This document shows, piece by piece, positions 1 to 5,414 of a stretch of DNA of 5,414 nucleotides. The stretch's first letter is position 1. Each line of letters starts with the position of its first letter. The stretch comes from Bacillota bacterium (GTDB lineage: Bacteria > Bacillota > Clostridia > Peptostreptococcales > Acidaminobacteraceae), in the NCBI GenBank assembly GCA_030529205.1, contig JAUMXJ010000082.1, positions 305-5,718 of the forward strand. Direction: 5' to 3'. A model generated the notes under the pieces. That model was not told the origin of the DNA. It did not search any database and was given only the letters and a program-made list of their open reading frames with translations. The translations under genes and the position numbers were made by a program.

Positions 1-725
1 TGAGGGGACGCGTCGGCAGAAGTGCCCGCAGAGGGTATTGTTACGCCTTCTTTCAGAAGGGAAAGCAGTTGACGGAAGTGCAGGAGAGAAGGTTGCGGGC
101 GATTCGGGAGTTTACGGACTTGGGCGCGGGGTTCAAGATTGCGATGAAGGATCTTGAAATTCGCGGTGCCGGAAACCTTCTGGGTACTGCGCAGAGCGGG
201 TTTATGGAGAGCATCGGGTACGATATGTTCCTGCGCATTTTGGACGAGACTTTGCGAAAACGAAAAGGGGAACACACGGAAGAGCGTGTGGACACCAGAA
301 TCGAACTCAAGCTCAGTGCGTATATCTCGGATGAGTATGTCGGTGATTCTCAGACACGCATCGATATGTACAAGCAAATTTCGGCTCTGGAAGGAAGCGG
401 AGAAGAGTTGCTTCAGACATTTGAAGACAAGTACGGGGCGGCTCCGGTCGCGCTCCGAAATCTGCTCCGCATAGCGGAAATCAAGTATTATTGTGAAATG
501 ATGGGGATTGTCCTCGTAAGAGAGACGGCAAACCAAGTGTTTCTGAAGTTTGCCGAAGATCACAAGATGGATTTCTTTAAAATGGGCGCCATGCTGAATG
601 AATGCAAGTTTGTAACCTATGTGACGGGAACGAGTGAGGAGTTGCGCATGGAGAAGCCGGAAGATGCGAATTGGATTGAGGATATTGCACGCAAAATTGA
701 AACAGTCTATAATTATTTGATGTAG
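1..725 (+). CDS. mfd: Transcription-repair coupling factor Mfd, C-terminal part (5' partial)
   Basis: Mfd is a cytoplasmic ATP-dependent DNA translocase that pushes stalled RNA polymerase off DNA lesions and recruits UvrA for nucleotide excision repair. The reading frame is open from the left edge; bases 1-2 finish a codon cut by the edge, and 240 codons remain of a protein that is usually about 1150-1180 residues. The first visible residues, RGRVGRS, are superfamily 2 helicase motif VI. They are followed by the Mfd/RecG translocation (TRG) region with the family-typical stretches REFTDLGAGFKIAMKDLEIR and GAGNLLG, then QSGFMESIGYDMF. Residues of about 99-200 of the visible part match the C-terminal TRCF (D7) domain, which in Mfd masks the UvrA-binding module. 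The TTG at 69 is an internal leucine, not a start. No U-tailed terminator follows the TAG, so read-through into the next gene is possible. Identification is firm. Confidence 0.97.
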   Translation, partial: RGRVGRSARRGYCYAFFQKGKQLTEVQERRLRAIREFTDLGAGFKIAMKDLEIRGAGNLLGTAQSGFMESIGYDMFLRILDETLRKRKGEHTEERVDTRIELKLSAYISDEYVGDSQTRIDMYKQISALEGSGEELLQTFEDKYGAAPVALRNLLRIAEIKYYCEMMGIVLVRETANQVFLKFAEDHKMDFFKMGAMLNECKFVTYVTGTSEELRMEKPEDANWIEDIARKIETVYNYLM

Positions 726-778
726 TTCTGTAATACTTGTGCGATAGACGCCGTGTTATTATAGGCTCATTGGAATGA

Positions 779-806
779 CGGGGATGCCCGGGGTAGGGTG
801 TCCTCG
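779..806 (+). other. GC-rich stem-loop in the prsA leader
   Basis: CGGGGATGCCC (779-789) can pair with GGGTGTCCTCG (796-806) around the six-base loop GGGGTA. This gives 11 base pairs, 8 Watson-Crick and 3 G-U. No T-run follows, so it does not look like an intrinsic terminator. It lies between the mfd stop codon and the prsA ribosome binding site, about 36 nt upstream of the ATG. It could stabilise or process the transcript or affect prsA translation; the sequence does not say which. The GTG at 798 falls inside its 3' arm, which argues against that codon as the prsA start. Confidence 0.5.
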
Positions 807-842
807 GAACAGAAAATGAGAAGAAAAAAGAGGAAAGAAAAC

Positions 843-1919
843 ATGAAAAAAAGCAGCTTAAAGAAAAATAGCGTCAGATTACTGATGTTGATGCTTGTCA
901 GTATCCTGGTTTTTGTCGGATGCGGAAACGGAGGAAAGCAAACGCAGGAACAGAGTTCGACAACGTCATCCGCGGACGCCGGTCATGCGGGAGAGAGCAA
1001 GGATTATGTCCTTAAAATCGGAGAAGAAGTGCTCAGCAAAGAAGTCTTCACATTCTTTGTAACGCTTGAAGCGAAGACCACTTTGGATTCCGGAATGGTG
1101 AAATCGCTCGATGAAGAGTTCGACGGAAAGAAAGTTTCCGAATTGATTAAAATGGGTGTTGTGGAGAGCTTCAAGTCCCCGCTTGCCATTATGAGTCATA
1201 TGAAAAAAGAAGGCTTCAAACCGGATGAAAAAAGTTTGGAAGAGCGTTATCAGAAGATTAAGGAAAATACGGCACAGGAAACTTTAAAATATTACAGCGA
1301 TTTGGGATTCAGTGAAGAAGTGTTCTTCAAAATCTTGAAGGAACAATTGCGCGCAACCGCGTACGAAGAAGAGTTCGTCAAGAGACAGGAGATTATTCTT
1401 CGCGGCAGTCCGCAATTCAGAGATATGTTGGCAAATGAAATTGTGCAGGTTAAGGCAAGACATATTCTCGTCGATGATGAGGAAACCGCAAAGAAATTGC
1501 TCGAAACCTATAAGAAAGGGGAAAAGACCTTCTCCGAGCTCGCAACCGAGTTTTCAAAGGATTCCGCGAGCGGGGCGAATGGAGGGGACCTCGGATATTT
1601 TGGAAAAGGTCTCATGATTCCAAGTTTTGAGGCGGCGGCGTTTGCTCTTGAAATCGGAGCGGTTTCCGAGCCGGTTCAGACGCAACACGGATATCACATC
1701 ATCTTGAGTGAGGATAAGAGAACCATTGCGAAGATGCAAAAAGACGGCGTGGATCAGATGGAAATCGACAGAGAGACGCAAAGACTGGTTCAATCTCTCC
1801 TCGGCGAACCTGTTCGCGCTGAAATTATGAAAATTCAAAAAGGATTGGTTACGGATATCAATACTGAGTTTATTGAAAGCTTCGTCATTCCGTTGACCGG
1901 ACCTACAGAGCCGAAATAA
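843..1919 (+). CDS. prsA: PrsA-type foldase: parvulin (PpiC) peptidyl-prolyl isomerase lipoprotein
   Basis: This is a predicted membrane-anchored peptidyl-prolyl cis/trans isomerase that helps exported proteins fold outside the membrane. With the ATG at 843 it has 358 residues. A Lys-rich start is followed by the hydrophobic stretch LLMLMLVSILVFVG and Cys27, the predicted lipidated residue. The lipobox FVGC has Phe at -3 instead of the usual Leu. Residues 28-55 are a Gly/Ser/Thr/Gln-rich tether, about 56-200 a charged helical SurA/PrsA-like chaperone region, and about 200-297 the parvulin domain. That domain shows VKARHIL (His207), GGDLGYFGKGLMIPSFE (Asp249 in GGDLGYF) and GYHIIL (His285), the conserved parvulin landmarks. 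A C-terminal tail of about 60 residues follows. The frame is open from a GTG at 798, but that would add 15 Arg/Lys-rich residues before the signal peptide and lies in a hairpin. The ATG at 843 has AGAGG at 829-833 and is preferred. A foldase next to mfd is common in clostridia. 'prsA' is by family; the precise orthologue is not proven. Confidence 0.9.
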   Translation: MKKSSLKKNSVRLLMLMLVSILVFVGCGNGGKQTQEQSSTTSSADAGHAGESKDYVLKIGEEVLSKEVFTFFVTLEAKTTLDSGMVKSLDEEFDGKKVSELIKMGVVESFKSPLAIMSHMKKEGFKPDEKSLEERYQKIKENTAQETLKYYSDLGFSEEVFFKILKEQLRATAYEEEFVKRQEIILRGSPQFRDMLANEIVQVKARHILVDDEETAKKLLETYKKGEKTFSELATEFSKDSASGANGGDLGYFGKGLMIPSFEAAAFALEIGAVSEPVQTQHGYHIILSEDKRTIAKMQKDGVDQMEIDRETQRLVQSLLGEPVRAEIMKIQKGLVTDINTEFIESFVIPLTGPTEPK

Positions 1920-1945
1920 ACGAATACTGGGGAAAGAGGTGAATC

Positions 1946-3643
1946 ATGGAAGCGGGGAAGCAAACGGGCAGACGGGAGAACAGTTTTTTAAAAGGAGCTT
2001 TGATTCTGAGCATTGCCGGATTGGTCGTCCGATTTATCGGGGCGTTCTTTCGGATTCCGCTTGCAAATCTTCTGTCCGTCGAAGCGATGAGTTATTACTC
2101 CTCCGCTTATCCGATTTTCGCCTTTTTCATCGCGGTTGCGACAACGGGTTTTCCGACGGCGGTCGCGAGATTGATCGCGGAGTACAAGGCGCTCGGAAAG
2201 ACTTCCACCATTCGGGTCATCTACGACAGTTGTTTGATGCTTATGCTCATCATCTGCGGCATCGGATTTCTGGTGACCTTGCTGTTTGCCGATTCGATTG
2301 CGGTCGCCATCGGAAACGAAGGTGCGGCGCTCTCGTTAAAAGTGCTCGCGCCGGGAATTCTGTTCTGCGGACTGCTCAGTGTGTATCGCGGATATTTCCA
2401 AGGTTTTCAGTTTATGAACCCGTTTGCGGTTTCCATGGTCGTGGAACAGTTCATCCGGGTGCTTTTCGGTCTTTCTCTTGCCGCAATTCTGGTTTCGGTC
2501 GGCGATGAGTGGGCTGCGGCGGGTGCGACGATGGGGGCGACCATCGGTGGATTCGTCGCTTTGGTTTATATTTTTTGGCGGTATCGCAAACTGTCCTCCA
2601 AATGGATGCTCTACAATCCGCTCGGAGACAAGATTAATGTAAAATCCAGGACTACCGTTCACGACGATTTGTCGATTATATTTGTCAAAGACAAGCCGAC
2701 CGATCGCAGAACCATTATCAACAGGACGCTCAGAATAGCCGTTCCGATTACAATCAGCGCCTCCATTATTCCGTTCATCAGCATTATCGATGTCGCCATG
2801 GTCGTGAATCGTCTCACGGATATCGGGTTTACGCCGGAGCGTGCGAAAGAGATGTTTACGATGATGTCGGCATATGCCGGCACCCTTCTCAATTTCCCGA
2901 TGGCGATTATTTCGGGGCTTCAGATATCTGTCGTTCCTGCGGTTACCGCCGTGTTCAGCCTCGGAAAGCCGAAGGAGGTCAGGAAGCTCATCAAGAGTGC
3001 ACTGAAAGTAAATTCTCTGATTACCCTTCCGTCCTCGGTGGGACTTGCAGTGTTGAGCGTGCCGATTATCCATCTCCTTTATCCGACGCATAATGAATTG
3101 GTGGGCAAGACGGGGGAAATTCTGACTACTCTTGCATTTTCCGTATTTTTTCTCGGCGGGTTTCTCGTCAGCACGGGGATTTATCAGGCGATTGAAAAGA
3201 CTACGGTTCCGGTTCAGAATCTGCTCATCGGTGTCGCTGTGAAAATCGGGCTCACATACATCCTGACGGGTATTTATGAACTGAATATCATCGGAGCCTG
3301 CATCGCATCGGTGACATGCTACTTTGTAGCTTGGCTTCTGAATATGTTGCGCCTTCGCGTGTACACGGATGTCGACTATGATTTGCCGAACACCTATGTG
3401 AAGCCGTTGGTTGCGTCCGTCTTGATGGGAATTGTGTGTATGCTGGTATACCATGGAGTGTATTTGGTGATTCCGCGAAACAGCATTTCGACTCTTGTCG
3501 CGATTATGGCGGGAATGGCGGTGTATCTGTTCCTGATTTTGGTGCTCCGCGTTTTGAGAAAGGATGATTATGAACTCCTGCCTGCCGGATCCAAAATCAA
3601 AGCGATTGAGCAGAGACTTTTTAAGAATCGCGCTGCGAAATAG
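1946..3643 (+). CDS. SpoVB/YabM-family polysaccharide or lipid-linked precursor flippase (MOP superfamily)
   Basis: This is a polytopic inner-membrane protein of 565 residues from the MOP/MATE-like exporter superfamily, in the group that includes Bacillus SpoVB, YabM, YkvU and YtgP (MurJ). Such proteins are thought to flip undecaprenyl-linked envelope precursors across the membrane. The N-terminus has the family hallmark FLKGALILSIAGLVVRFIGA followed by FFRIPLANLL (residues 14-43), then SYYSSAYPIF and TTGFPTAVARLIAEY. Hydrophobic segments recur to the end, consistent with about 14 TM helices. Residues of about 211-263 form a long basic hydrophilic segment between the two halves (YRKLSSKWMLYNPLGDK to TDRRTIINRTLRIAVP), the expected central cytoplasmic loop. 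The protein is a little longer than SpoVB (about 520). The ATG at 1946 has AGAGGTGA at 1935-1942 and lies 26 nt after prsA, so the two are probably co-transcribed. Position matches yabM in Bacillus. The substrate, and whether it serves sporulation, peptidoglycan or surface polysaccharide, cannot be decided here. Confidence 0.9.
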   Translation: MEAGKQTGRRENSFLKGALILSIAGLVVRFIGAFFRIPLANLLSVEAMSYYSSAYPIFAFFIAVATTGFPTAVARLIAEYKALGKTSTIRVIYDSCLMLMLIICGIGFLVTLLFADSIAVAIGNEGAALSLKVLAPGILFCGLLSVYRGYFQGFQFMNPFAVSMVVEQFIRVLFGLSLAAILVSVGDEWAAAGATMGATIGGFVALVYIFWRYRKLSSKWMLYNPLGDKINVKSRTTVHDDLSIIFVKDKPTDRRTIINRTLRIAVPITISASIIPFISIIDVAMVVNRLTDIGFTPERAKEMFTMMSAYAGTLLNFPMAIISGLQISVVPAVTAVFSLGKPKEVRKLIKSALKVNSLITLPSSVGLAVLSVPIIHLLYPTHNELVGKTGEILTTLAFSVFFLGGFLVSTGIYQAIEKTTVPVQNLLIGVAVKIGLTYILTGIYELNIIGACIASVTCYFVAWLLNMLRLRVYTDVDYDLPNTYVKPLVASVLMGIVCMLVYHGVYLVIPRNSISTLVAIMAGMAVYLFLILVLRVLRKDDYELLPAGSKIKAIEQRLFKNRAAK

Positions 3644-3674
3644 GCGAGACACAAAAATTTTTTAAAGATTTGTT

Positions 3675-3680
3675 TATAAT
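3675..3680 (+). promoter_or_regulatory. Isolated TATAAT box upstream of hup (weak candidate promoter)
   Basis: A perfect -10 hexamer TATAAT lies 32 nt after the flippase stop in an A/T-rich stretch. No good -35 box sits 16-18 bp upstream; that position reads as an A-run. It could be a distal hup promoter or the start of a short RNA covering about 3687-3790, or it may be chance in AT-rich DNA. Confidence 0.2.
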
Positions 3681-3783
3681 TGCATAGGATGAAAAACCCA
3701 GCAATTTGAACGGTGACAAGATTCGCTCCGCGTGAGTGCCATCCAACAACTGCACATGAGAATGAAAAAAATTTAGAAAACAC

Positions 3784-3812
3784 TTGTAAAGTTTGGAAAA
3801 TGAACATATACT
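3784..3812 (+). promoter_or_regulatory. Sigma-A-type promoter of hup
   Basis: TTGTAA (3784-3789) and TATACT (3807-3812) are separated by 17 bp, matching the consensus at 4 and 5 of 6 positions. Transcription would start near 3819, giving a short leader of about 20 nt that contains the AGGAGGT ribosome binding site (3829-3835). An 8-bp palindrome ACTATAGT (3810-3817) overlaps the end of the -10 box; I have no evidence that it is an operator. Confidence 0.7.
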
Positions 3813-3840
3813 ATAGTTACCAAATTTCAGGAGGTACATC

Positions 3841-4149
3841 GTGAATAAAGCTGAACTTATTGCCGGAATGGCAAATGAATCAGGTCTAACAAAGAAAGAT
3901 GCTGAAAAAGCGCTCAACGCTTTCATCGCTTGCGTAGGCAATGCACTTACTGCAGGTGAAAAAGTTCAACTAGTTAGCTTCGGAACATTCGAAGTCAGAG
4001 AGAGAAAAGCTAGACAGGGAAGAAATCCTAAAGACCCTTCTAAGACTATTCAAATCCCTGCTTCAAAAGCTCCTGTATTTAAAGCAGGTAAAGCACTGAA
4101 AGAGTCGGTAAATGTTACAGCGAAAAAGAAGGTTTCTAAGAAGAAGTAG
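3841..4149 (+). CDS. hup: DNA-binding protein HU with lysine-rich C-terminal tail
   Basis: HU is an abundant small dimeric nucleoid protein that bends and compacts DNA with little sequence specificity. This one has 102 residues. The N-terminal helical dimerisation part is MNKAELIAGMANESGLTKKD onward, followed by the core VSFGTFEVRERKARQGRNP. The RNP of the GRNP motif is at the tip of the DNA-embracing arm, including the intercalating proline. PVFKAGKALKESV is the closing helix. Classical HU stops near residue 90; here an 11-12 residue tail, VTAKKKVSKKK, adds positive charge. The GTG start is certain from the perfect AGGAGGT (3829-3835) five bases upstream and from homology. Codon use differs from the neighbours: all four Arg are AGA and all four Pro are CCT, and G+C is about 40% by hand count. 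This fits very high expression better than foreign origin. The gene has its own promoter and terminator, so it is mainly monocistronic. Confidence 0.97.
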   Translation: MNKAELIAGMANESGLTKKDAEKALNAFIACVGNALTAGEKVQLVSFGTFEVRERKARQGRNPKDPSKTIQIPASKAPVFKAGKALKESVNVTAKKKVSKKK

Positions 4150-4169
4150 TCTTTAGAAATCGAAGGCGG

Positions 4170-4204
4170 GCACAGTACTCTCGTACTGTGCTTATTGTTT
4201 CTTT
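4170..4204 (+). terminator. Rho-independent terminator of hup
   Basis: GCACAGTAC (4170-4178) and GTACTGTGC (4183-4191) form a perfect 9-bp stem around the loop TCTC, followed by the T-rich tract TTATTGTTTCTTT (4192-4204). It starts 20 nt after the hup stop. No T-tract lies on the other side in reverse orientation, so it should act only on plus-strand transcripts. It separates highly expressed hup from the operon that begins with rqcP. Confidence 0.92.
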
Positions 4205-4222
4205 ACGAGGATTGTGTACAAT
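4195..4222 (+). promoter_or_regulatory. Candidate promoter of the rqcP-divIC-ppx operon
   Basis: TTGTTT (4195-4200) and TACAAT (4217-4222) are 16 bp apart, matching the consensus at 3 and 5 of 6 positions. The -35 box sits within the T-tract of the hup terminator. The usual distance from the -10 box puts +1 at about 4229, the A of the rqcP ATG. A promoter is expected here because the strong terminator just upstream would otherwise leave the operon without a transcript. Confidence 0.5.
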
Positions 4223-4228
4223 CTGAAT

Positions 4229-4459
4229 ATGAGAATTGACAAGTTTTTAAAAGTATCAAGGATTATTAAGAGACGAACGGTAGCTAAAGATTTATGTGAC
4301 GGCGGTAAGGTTGAAATCAATGACAAGATCGCGAAAGCGGGTGACAGTGTCAAGGTGGATGATCGGATTACCGTCACTTTTGGTGAGAAAAAACTGAAAG
4401 TCAAGGTAATCGGAGTAGATGAGAGAAAGAAGCCGGAAGAATTATACGAGGTGGGTTAA
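4229..4459 (+). CDS. rqcP: RqcP, S4-domain ribosome-associated quality control protein (YabO family)
   Basis: RqcP is a small S4-domain protein that binds stalled 50S subunits carrying peptidyl-tRNA. It works with RqcH during C-terminal poly-alanine tailing of incomplete chains. From the ATG at 4229 the protein has 76 residues, against about 86 in Bacillus. It begins MRIDKFLKVSRIIKRRT, the diagnostic N-terminus of the family with Arg2 and Arg16, and continues through AKDLCDGGKVEINDKIAKAG, the S4 fold, to a basic end. The 23S rRNA-contacting face is therefore intact. An in-frame GTG at 4214 would give 81 residues, with GAGG (4207-4210) only three bases upstream. I prefer 4229 because all close relatives I know start with MR(I/L)DKFLK, but it has no ribosome binding site of its own. 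The stop directly abuts the divIC start, indicating translational coupling. In Bacillus and clostridia this gene lies in the same neighbourhood before divIC. Confidence 0.93.
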   Translation: MRIDKFLKVSRIIKRRTVAKDLCDGGKVEINDKIAKAGDSVKVDDRITVTFGEKKLKVKVIGVDERKKPEELYEVG

Positions 4460-4771
4460 TTGAATTTTTTGAAAAAGTACATGCCGATGGTCGTAATACT
4501 CGGGTTGATCGGAATATTCTATGCTTATAATATCGGCCGAGATAAGGACATGATTGCGAAGATGAAAATGCGCGAGGCGGAAATCAAGAAGGAAATTTCC
4601 TCATTGCGCCTGGAGCTCAACCGCTTGGAAGACTACTACGAAATGTCGAAAACCAAGGAGTTTGTTGAGCGCATGGCGCGTGAAAAATTGGGTATGGTAA
4701 AGAAAAATGAAGTCATCTACTACATCAAGTACAATAAAAACCTCCCTGAAGGTGTAGAAAATGAACAGTAA
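4460..4771 (+). CDS. divIC: DivIC/FtsB-family septum formation initiator
   Basis: This is a single-pass membrane protein of the divisome. DivIC pairs with FtsL and DivIB (FtsQ) to control septal peptidoglycan synthesis by the FtsW-Pbp2B pair. It has 103 residues. A short basic cytoplasmic start MNFLKKY is followed by a TM helix at about 8-25 (MVVILGLIGIFYAY). An external coiled-coil of charged heptads runs from about 31 to 65, and the family C-terminal signature AREKLGMVKKNEVIYYIKY spans about 73-91. The TTG start at 4460 follows the rqcP stop with no gap; AGGTGG (4449-4454) inside the rqcP end serves as its binding site. An ATG at 4481 would remove the basic N-terminus and begin at the TM, so TTG is preferred. 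yabP and yabQ, which usually stand between rqcP and divIC in spore formers, are absent. DivIC and FtsL are hard to tell apart by sequence; position supports DivIC. Confidence 0.9.
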   Translation: MNFLKKYMPMVVILGLIGIFYAYNIGRDKDMIAKMKMREAEIKKEISSLRLELNRLEDYYEMSKTKEFVERMAREKLGMVKKNEVIYYIKYNKNLPEGVENEQ

Positions 4772-5414
4772 AAAGTATGCTTGTATAGATATCGGGACGA
4801 ATTCTATTCGACTTCTGATTGCGGAAGTCGAGAACGGGCGACTTATATCCAGGACAAAAAAATTGAAGATGACACGATTGGGACATGGCGTTGCAGAGAC
4901 GAAAATGTTGGATCCGCACAGGATGATTGACTCTCTGAACGCCATTGACGCGTTTCATCACGAAGCGATTCTGAGCGGCTGTGCCGCCACTTTTATTTAT
5001 GCGACTTCGGCGGTTCGGGATGCATACAACGGAATCGACTTTCGCCAAATGGTTTACAATAAGACGGAGCTCGAGTTCGATATTATATCCGGAACGCAGG
5101 AAGCGAAACTCGGTTTTTACGGCAGCCGCAGCGGCTGTAATGCGACGGGCAATCACATGGTGATGGACATCGGCGGAGGTTCCACAGAGTATATATACGG
5201 TTCGGAAAGAGGGATGATCGATGCAATCAGCATTGACATCGGCGGTGTGCGACTGACGGGCAACTATATTACGACGGATCCCGTTTCCGAAGCGGAATTG
5301 GAGCAGGTGAGAGAGCATATCCGAACACAGCTCAGGACGGTGAAAATCCTGTTTGAAAATTACGAGGTCGGCAGCATTGTGGGAATCGGGGGGACAGTGA
5401 CGGCGTTTGCTTCG
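4761..5414 (+). CDS. ppx: Exopolyphosphatase / guanosine pentaphosphate phosphohydrolase (Ppx/GppA), N-terminal part (3' partial)
   Basis: The Ppx/GppA family hydrolyses terminal phosphates from polyphosphate and/or converts pppGpp to ppGpp, in the cytoplasm. The frame runs open to the right edge, giving 218 codons; bacterial members have about 300 residues (short form) or about 500 (with a C-terminal HD-like domain). The ASKHA-fold motifs appear in order: IDIGTNSIRLLIAE (9-22, phosphate 1), ATSAVRDAYN (81-90), ISGTQEAKLGFYG (109-121, with Glu114 at the place of the catalytic glutamate), MDIGGGSTEY (135-144, phosphate 2), SIDIGGVRLT (157-166) and GIGGTVTAFAS (208-218). The ATG at 4761 overlaps the end of divIC by 11 nt, with AAGGTG (4749-4754) inside divIC as binding site, so translation is probably coupled. 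The substrate choice (polyphosphate or pppGpp) cannot be told from this part. The downstream end is needed to see whether a C-terminal domain exists. Confidence 0.95.
   Translation, partial: MNSKKYACIDIGTNSIRLLIAEVENGRLISRTKKLKMTRLGHGVAETKMLDPHRMIDSLNAIDAFHHEAILSGCAATFIYATSAVRDAYNGIDFRQMVYNKTELEFDIISGTQEAKLGFYGSRSGCNATGNHMVMDIGGGSTEYIYGSERGMIDAISIDIGGVRLTGNYITTDPVSEAELEQVREHIRTQLRTVKILFENYEVGSIVGIGGTVTAFAS

Noticed and set aside
737..762. TTGTGC ... TATTAT as a promoter for prsA
   Set aside because: The spacer is only 14 bp, too short for a sigma-A promoter, and I found no better pair in the leader. prsA may be read from the mfd transcript.
798..842. GTG start at 798 giving a 15-residue longer foldase
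   Set aside because: The extension is Arg/Lys-rich and would precede the lipoprotein signal peptide. The GTG lies in a hairpin arm and has no proper SD, while the ATG at 843 has AGAGG nine bases upstream.
1939..2508. A 189-codon plus-strand frame overlapping the start of the flippase gene
   Set aside because: It is a Ser/Arg/Cys-rich out-of-frame reading of the flippase coding sequence with no family resemblance. Its GTG lies inside the ribosome binding site of the true gene.
2336..3652. A 438-codon open frame on the minus strand, opposite the flippase gene
   Set aside because: The plus-strand gene is a clear MOP-superfamily protein over the same span. The antisense product is rich in His/Arg/Asn/Gln with no recognisable domain, as expected from reverse-complemented hydrophobic codons. 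No ribosome binding site or promoter supports it.
3653..3663. AAAAATTTTTT run after the flippase gene as a terminator
   Set aside because: No GC-rich stem stands directly before it; only a 4-bp TCGC/GCGA pairing is possible, partly inside the coding region.
3689..3709. Six-codon ORF MKNPAI before hup as a leader peptide
   Set aside because: It has no spaced ribosome binding site and no run of regulatory codons, so it cannot be distinguished from chance.
4725..5318. A 197-codon minus-strand frame opposite divIC and ppx
   Set aside because: It covers well-supported ppx motifs on the other strand and shows no domain of its own.

Overview
The window reads as a chromosomal housekeeping segment of a low-to-mid G+C Firmicute, most likely class Clostridia. 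The evidence is the gene order (mfd, a PrsA-type lipoprotein, a SpoVB/YabM-type flippase, HU, RqcP, DivIC, Ppx/GppA), AGGAGG-type ribosome binding sites, GTG/TTG starts and a Gram-positive lipoprotein signal. A family such as Anaerovoracaceae (Family XIII) would fit, but that is only a guess. All genes lie on the plus strand. No mobile element, CRISPR array, tRNA or rRNA is visible.

Layout: 1-725 is the 3' end of mfd (transcription-repair coupling factor). A leader of about 117 nt follows, with a GC-rich hairpin at 779-806. Next comes a parvulin-type foldase lipoprotein (843-1919) and, 26 nt later, a 14-TM-class MOP-superfamily flippase (1946-3643). A 197-nt intergenic region carries a good promoter for hup (3841-4149), an HU protein with a lysine-rich tail. 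A strong Rho-independent terminator follows hup at once (4170-4204). A tightly packed operon then begins: rqcP (4229-4459), divIC (4460-4771) and ppx/gppA (from 4761, cut by the window end). rqcP and divIC abut, and divIC and ppx overlap by 11 nt.

The order is a trimmed form of the Bacillus/Clostridium block mfd - spoVT - yabM - yabN(mazG) - yabO(rqcP) - yabP - yabQ - divIC. spoVT, mazG, yabP and yabQ are all missing from their usual places, which hints at a lineage that has reduced or lost sporulation. The genes cover DNA repair coupled to transcription, extracytoplasmic protein folding, envelope precursor transport, nucleoid packaging, ribosome quality control, division and phosphate/alarmone metabolism.

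I found no new defence or mobile system. The points most worth a second look are a possible leaderless rqcP mRNA initiated from a promoter squeezed against the hup terminator, the prsA leader hairpin, the pruned sporulation block, and the unexplained sequence upstream of hup.
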